The translations under genes were made by a program, and so were the position numbers. From the NCBI RefSeq assembly GCF_029846235.1, contig NZ_JARVWP010000025.1, positions 17,683-81,682 on the forward strand: DNA of 64,000 bases. The letters run 5' to 3'. The DNA is from Bradyrhizobium sp. CER78 (GTDB taxonomy: Bacteria; Pseudomonadota; Alphaproteobacteria; Rhizobiales; Xanthobacteraceae). Below the pieces are notes generated by a model that saw only the letters and a list, made by a program, of their open reading frames with translations, was not told the origin of the DNA and ran no database searches. Of the stretch, positions 61,254 through 64,000 are shown piece after piece; positions within the stretch are counted from its first letter, which is position 1, and each line of letters begins with the position of its first letter.

Positions 61254-62015
61254 ATGCAGTTGAAGGATCAGGCCGCCATCGTCACCGGCGGCGCATCGGG
61301 ATTGGGCGCGGCGACCGCGCGCCGGCTGGCCGCGCAGGGCGCCAAGGTCGCGGTCTGCGACCTCAACGCCAAGCTCGCCGAGAGCGTCGCGGCGGAGATC
61401 GGCGGCATTGCCGTGGTCTGCGATGTCGCCGATGCGGCGGCCGCGGAAGCTGCGGTCGCTGCCGCCGCCAAGGCGCACGGCCCGGCGCGCGTGCTGGTGA
61501 ACTGCGCCGGCATCGGGGTGGCCAAGCGCGTGATCGGCCGCGACGGGCCGATGGCGCTGGCCGACTTCGACAAGGTGATCAAGGTCAACCTGCTCGGCTC
61601 GTTCAACATGCTGCGGCTTGCGACATCTGACATGTCGAAGCTCGAGCCGCTCGCAACCGGCGAGCGCGGCGTCGTGATCTCGACCGCCTCGGTCGCAGCC
61701 TATGACGGCCAGATCGGGCAGGCCGCGTATTCGGCCTCGAAGGGCGGCATCGTCGCGATGACCTTGCCGATCGCGCGCGAGCTCGCGCAATTCGGCATTC
61801 GCGTGCTGACCATCGCGCCCGGCCTGTTCATGACGCCCTTGCTGGCCGGCCTGCCGCAGGAAGCGCAGGATTCGCTCGCCGCCGCGATCCCGTTCCCGCG
61901 CCGGCTGGGCCAGGCCGACGAGTTCGCCTCGCTGGCGCTGCACATGATCGACAATCCCTATCTGAACGGCGAAGTAGTGCGGCTCGATGCCGCGCTCCGG
62001 ATGGCGCCGCGCTGA
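61254..62015 (+). CDS. SDR 3-hydroxyacyl-CoA dehydrogenase (HSD10-like), copy B
   Basis: A 253-residue SDR paralogue of 23762-24520: TGGASGLGAATARRLAAQG (cofactor), NCAG, STASVAAYDG with the catalytic Ser, YSASK, and the closing VLTIAPGLFMTPLLAG. GAGGAG lies ahead of the ATG. It should oxidise the 3-hydroxyacyl-CoA from the hydratase. A palindromic repeat follows. Confidence 0.9.
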   Translation: MQLKDQAAIVTGGASGLGAATARRLAAQGAKVAVCDLNAKLAESVAAEIGGIAVVCDVADAAAAEAAVAAAAKAHGPARVLVNCAGIGVAKRVIGRDGPMALADFDKVIKVNLLGSFNMLRLATSDMSKLEPLATGERGVVISTASVAAYDGQIGQAAYSASKGGIVAMTLPIARELAQFGIRVLTIAPGLFMTPLLAGLPQEAQDSLAAAIPFPRRLGQADEFASLALHMIDNPYLNGEVVRLDAALRMAPR

Positions 62016-62057
62016 CGCATGATTGTGACCCGAGAATATTCGACGAATGCGCTTCCA

Positions 62058-62164
62058 CCTCTCCCATTGGGAGAGGTCGGGTCGCGCAGCGATCCGGGTG
62101 AGGGGTTAGGATCAACAACGAAGACCGTACCCCCTCACCCCAGCCCTCTCCCCATGGGAGAGGG
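62058..62164. repeat. Composite repeat, CCTCTCCC/GGGAGAGG family
   Basis: Begins CCTCTCCCATTGGGAGAGGT and ends CCCTCTCCCCATGGGAGAGG with GATCCGGGTGAGGGGTT inside. Same family as 55.80 kb. It sits between the SDR and the thioesterase in the same direction. Confidence 0.8.
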
Positions 62165-62204
62165 AGCCCACTTCCGTTGCGGTGCTATCGGAGTTCGGTA
62201 AACC

Positions 62205-62624
62205 ATGTTCGTCAATCGGCGTGACGTGCAGATACAGTGGGGCGACTGCGACCCCGCCAACATCGTCTACTACCCGCGCTACTTTGCGATGTTCGACGAC
62301 TCCACCTCGATCATGTTCGAGGCGGCGGGCTGCTCGAAGCAGGACCTCGTCCACAAATACGGCCTGGTTGGCATTCCCATGGTCGACACGCGGGCGAAAT
62401 TCCACATCCCGTCGACCCATGGCGACTGGATTACCATCGAGAGCCGGATCGAGAGCATCAAGCGCTCGAGCTTCGAGGTGGTGCACCGTGTGTTCAAGGG
62501 CGAGGCACTGGCGATCGAGGCGTTCGAGACGCGGGTGTTGGTCGGCCGTCACCCGGACGATCCCGCCAAGCTGAAATCGGCGCCATTTCCGCAGGAGATC
62601 ATCGACCGCTTCATGAACGGCTGA
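62205..62624 (+). CDS. 4-hydroxybenzoyl-CoA-type thioesterase
   Basis: A 139-residue hotdog thioesterase: QIQWGDCDPANIVYYPRYFA has the catalytic Asp16 of the Pseudomonas 4-HBT group (WGDCDxxxIVyYP). The remaining barrel has TIESRIESIKRSSFEVVHRV. It should hydrolyse 4-hydroxybenzoyl-CoA to feed PobA. GGAG precedes the ATG. It stands between the SDR and the ABC binding protein, in the same direction. Confidence 0.88.
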   Translation: MFVNRRDVQIQWGDCDPANIVYYPRYFAMFDDSTSIMFEAAGCSKQDLVHKYGLVGIPMVDTRAKFHIPSTHGDWITIESRIESIKRSSFEVVHRVFKGEALAIEAFETRVLVGRHPDDPAKLKSAPFPQEIIDRFMNG

Positions 62625-62671
62625 GGTGCTCGTGAAGGGCTTATTCGCGGCTCCGCAATGACTCGACTTTT

Positions 62672-62724
62672 GGAGCATGTGCCGATCGGAAAACCGGTTT
62701 CCACTTTTCCGGATCATGCTCTAA
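62672..62724. repeat. Dispersed ACCGGTT-type repeat variant
   Basis: GGAGCATGTGCCGATCGGAA, AAACCGGTTT and CCGGATCATGCTC in partly inverted order. It is looser than the 1.67 and 5.75 kb copies. Located 66 bp upstream of the ABC binding-protein gene. Confidence 0.5.
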
Positions 62725-62790
62725 AGAAGGGGCTGAATTGGCCCGCAAAACTGGTTTAAATCCAAAAAACTTATCTGCAGGGAGGAATGA

Positions 62791-63942
62791 ATGAGGAAGG
62801 CCACTCTCGCCGCAGCGGCGCTCGCAGCTGTTTTCGCGCTACCGGGCGCGCCCGCACTGGCGCAGACCAATGAAATCACCATCGGCATCTCGATCTCGAC
62901 CACCGGCCCCGCCGCGGCGCTCGGCATCCCCGAGCGCAACGCGCTCGATTTCGTGCCGAAGGAGATCGGCGGCGTGCCGCTGAAGCTGATCGTGCTCGAC
63001 GACGCCGGCGATCCGACGGCTGCGACCACCAATACGCGGCGCTTCGTCACCGAGTCCAAGGCCGACATCATCATGGGCTCCTGCATCACGCCGACGACGA
63101 TCGCAGTGTCGACGGTCGCCAACGAAGCAGGCATCCCGCATCTCGGCCTTGCGCCGTTCCCGATCAACGAGGCCCGCGCGAAATGGTCGGTCGACCTGCC
63201 GCAGTCGATCCCGATCATGGGCAAGGTGCTCTACGAGCACATGAAGGCGCACAACATCAAGACCGTCGGCTATATCGGCTATTCGGATTCCTATGGCGAT
63301 CTCTGGGTCAATGACTTCAAGGCGCAGGCCGTGCCGATGGGCCTCACCATGACCGACGAGGAGCGCTTCGCGCGTCCCGACACCTCGGTCGCGGGCCAGG
63401 TGCTGAAGCTCGTCGCCGCCAACCCCGACGCCATCCTGGTCGGCGCTTCCGGCACCGCCGCGGCGCTGCCGCAGACCGCGCTGCGCGAGCGCGGCTACAA
63501 GGGCCTGATCTACCAGACCCATGGCGCCGCCACGATGGACTTCATCCGCATCGCAGGCGCGTCGGCGGAAGGCGTCATCATGTCGGCCGGCCCGATCATG
63601 TCGCCGGAAACCCAACCAGACAGCGCGCTGACCAAGAAGCCCGGGCTCACGCTGAATGCGGCCTATGAAGCCAAGTACGGCGCCAACAGCCGCAGCCAGT
63701 TCGCCGGCCACTCCTTTGATGCCTTCGAGGTGCTGAAGCGCATCATCCCGACCGCGCTGAAGACCGCCAAGCCCGGCACGCCGGAATTCCGCGAGGCGAT
63801 CCGCCAGGCCTTCATCTCCGAGAAGGAGATCGTCGCGAGCCAGGGCGTCTACAACTGGACCGAAAAAGACCGCTACGGCCTCGACGACCGCTCGCGGATC
63901 CTGCTGACGGTCAAGGACGGCAAATACGTCCCGGCGATGTGA
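62791..63942 (+). CDS. ABC-type substrate-binding protein (CouP-like)
   Basis: A 383-residue Leu/Ile/Val-type periplasmic binding protein with a signal peptide to residue 24 (APALAQ). ITIGISISTTGPAAALGIPE and IVLDDAGDPTAATTNTRRFV are family openings, and GYIGYSDSYGDLWVNDFKA lies before the hinge. Rhodopseudomonas CouP of the same type binds p-coumarate. GGGAGG precedes the ATG. No permease genes follow in the window; a terminator lies 27 bp beyond the stop, so the partner permeases must be elsewhere. Confidence 0.87.
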   Translation: MRKATLAAAALAAVFALPGAPALAQTNEITIGISISTTGPAAALGIPERNALDFVPKEIGGVPLKLIVLDDAGDPTAATTNTRRFVTESKADIIMGSCITPTTIAVSTVANEAGIPHLGLAPFPINEARAKWSVDLPQSIPIMGKVLYEHMKAHNIKTVGYIGYSDSYGDLWVNDFKAQAVPMGLTMTDEERFARPDTSVAGQVLKLVAANPDAILVGASGTAAALPQTALRERGYKGLIYQTHGAATMDFIRIAGASAEGVIMSAGPIMSPETQPDSALTKKPGLTLNAAYEAKYGANSRSQFAGHSFDAFEVLKRIIPTALKTAKPGTPEFREAIRQAFISEKEIVASQGVYNWTEKDRYGLDDRSRILLTVKDGKYVPAM

Positions 63943-63968
63943 GCGCGTCGCTACCTGTGAAACAAGGC

Positions 63969-64000
63969 AGCCGGTCCCGATGAGGGGTCGGCTTTTTCTT
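63969..64000 (+). terminator. Intrinsic terminator after the binding-protein gene
   Basis: AGCCGGTCCC and GGGGTCGGCT form a 10-bp stem with one or two G-U pairs and a GATGA loop, followed by TTTTCTT. It ends at the window edge. Confidence 0.85.

Overview
The window is high-GC alphaproteobacterial chromosome, most likely Bradyrhizobium or a close Nitrobacteraceae relative. The evidence is gene content: an MbfA-type iron exporter with an Irr-like ICE box, tricarballylate genes, TarPQM/CouP-like transporters as known from Rhodopseudomonas palustris, DUF1127-GNAT pairs and many small Bradyrhizobium-type ORFs. At least six families of palindromic intergenic repeats also fit. No rRNA, tRNA, insertion sequence, phage gene or CRISPR array was seen.

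Layout. 0-6.7 kb: a Rieske protein, then a leftward tricarballylate block (LysR regulator, tcuC, tcuA, a secreted hydrolase, tcuB). 6.8-19.8 kb: mixed housekeeping and catabolic genes (DUF1127, GNAT, crotonase, SDR, acyl-CoA dehydrogenase, Zn alcohol dehydrogenase, amidase), an iron-export unit (mbfA plus an outer-membrane protein, with an ICE box), a histidine-rich exported protein and an epoxide hydrolase. 20-32.8 kb: an acyl-CoA catabolic island (acyl-CoA ligase and thiolase leftward; TetR regulator, SDR, crotonase, feruloyl-CoA-synthase-like ligase, three acyl-CoA dehydrogenases and a nitroreductase rightward), with palindromic repeats between most of the rightward genes. 32.8-35 kb and 48.3-50.2 kb: two WYL regulator/glutathione-S-transferase modules, each with its own palindromic operators. 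35.3-39.1 kb: a crotonase, a cyclic-nucleotide-gated K+ channel-like gene and a divergent two-gene unit (Popeye-like cNMP-binding membrane protein plus a stand-alone DUF6537 protein). 39.4-48 kb: small hypothetical proteins, two Crp/Fnr regulators, a membrane-tethered TAXI-type binding protein and DUF3307. 50.2-53.1 kb: PPOX, LysR, PaaI thioesterase and a frameshifted GST. 53.3-64 kb: a phenylpropanoid/hydroxybenzoate catabolic cluster (pobA, TRAP transporter, DUF3237, crotonase, CoA ligase, SDR, 4-HBT thioesterase, ABC binding protein).

How it fits together. The last cluster reads as uptake of hydroxycinnamates (TRAP and ABC), CoA activation, hydration, dehydrogenation of the side chain, release of the benzoate by a thioesterase, and hydroxylation by PobA to protocatechuate. 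This is a CoA-dependent beta-oxidative route; a thiolase would come from elsewhere, possibly the one at 21.7-22.9 kb. The 23.7-31.5 kb cluster carries the same three enzyme types plus acyl-CoA dehydrogenases, so it may handle saturated side chains.

The most unusual signals are the cNMP-sensor/DUF6537 pair beside a CNG channel gene, the twin 24-bp palindromes next to the second WYL regulator, a four-copy 14-bp repeat of Shine-Dalgarno-like units ahead of a small ORF, and a palindromic repeat that supplies the C-terminus of a thioesterase.
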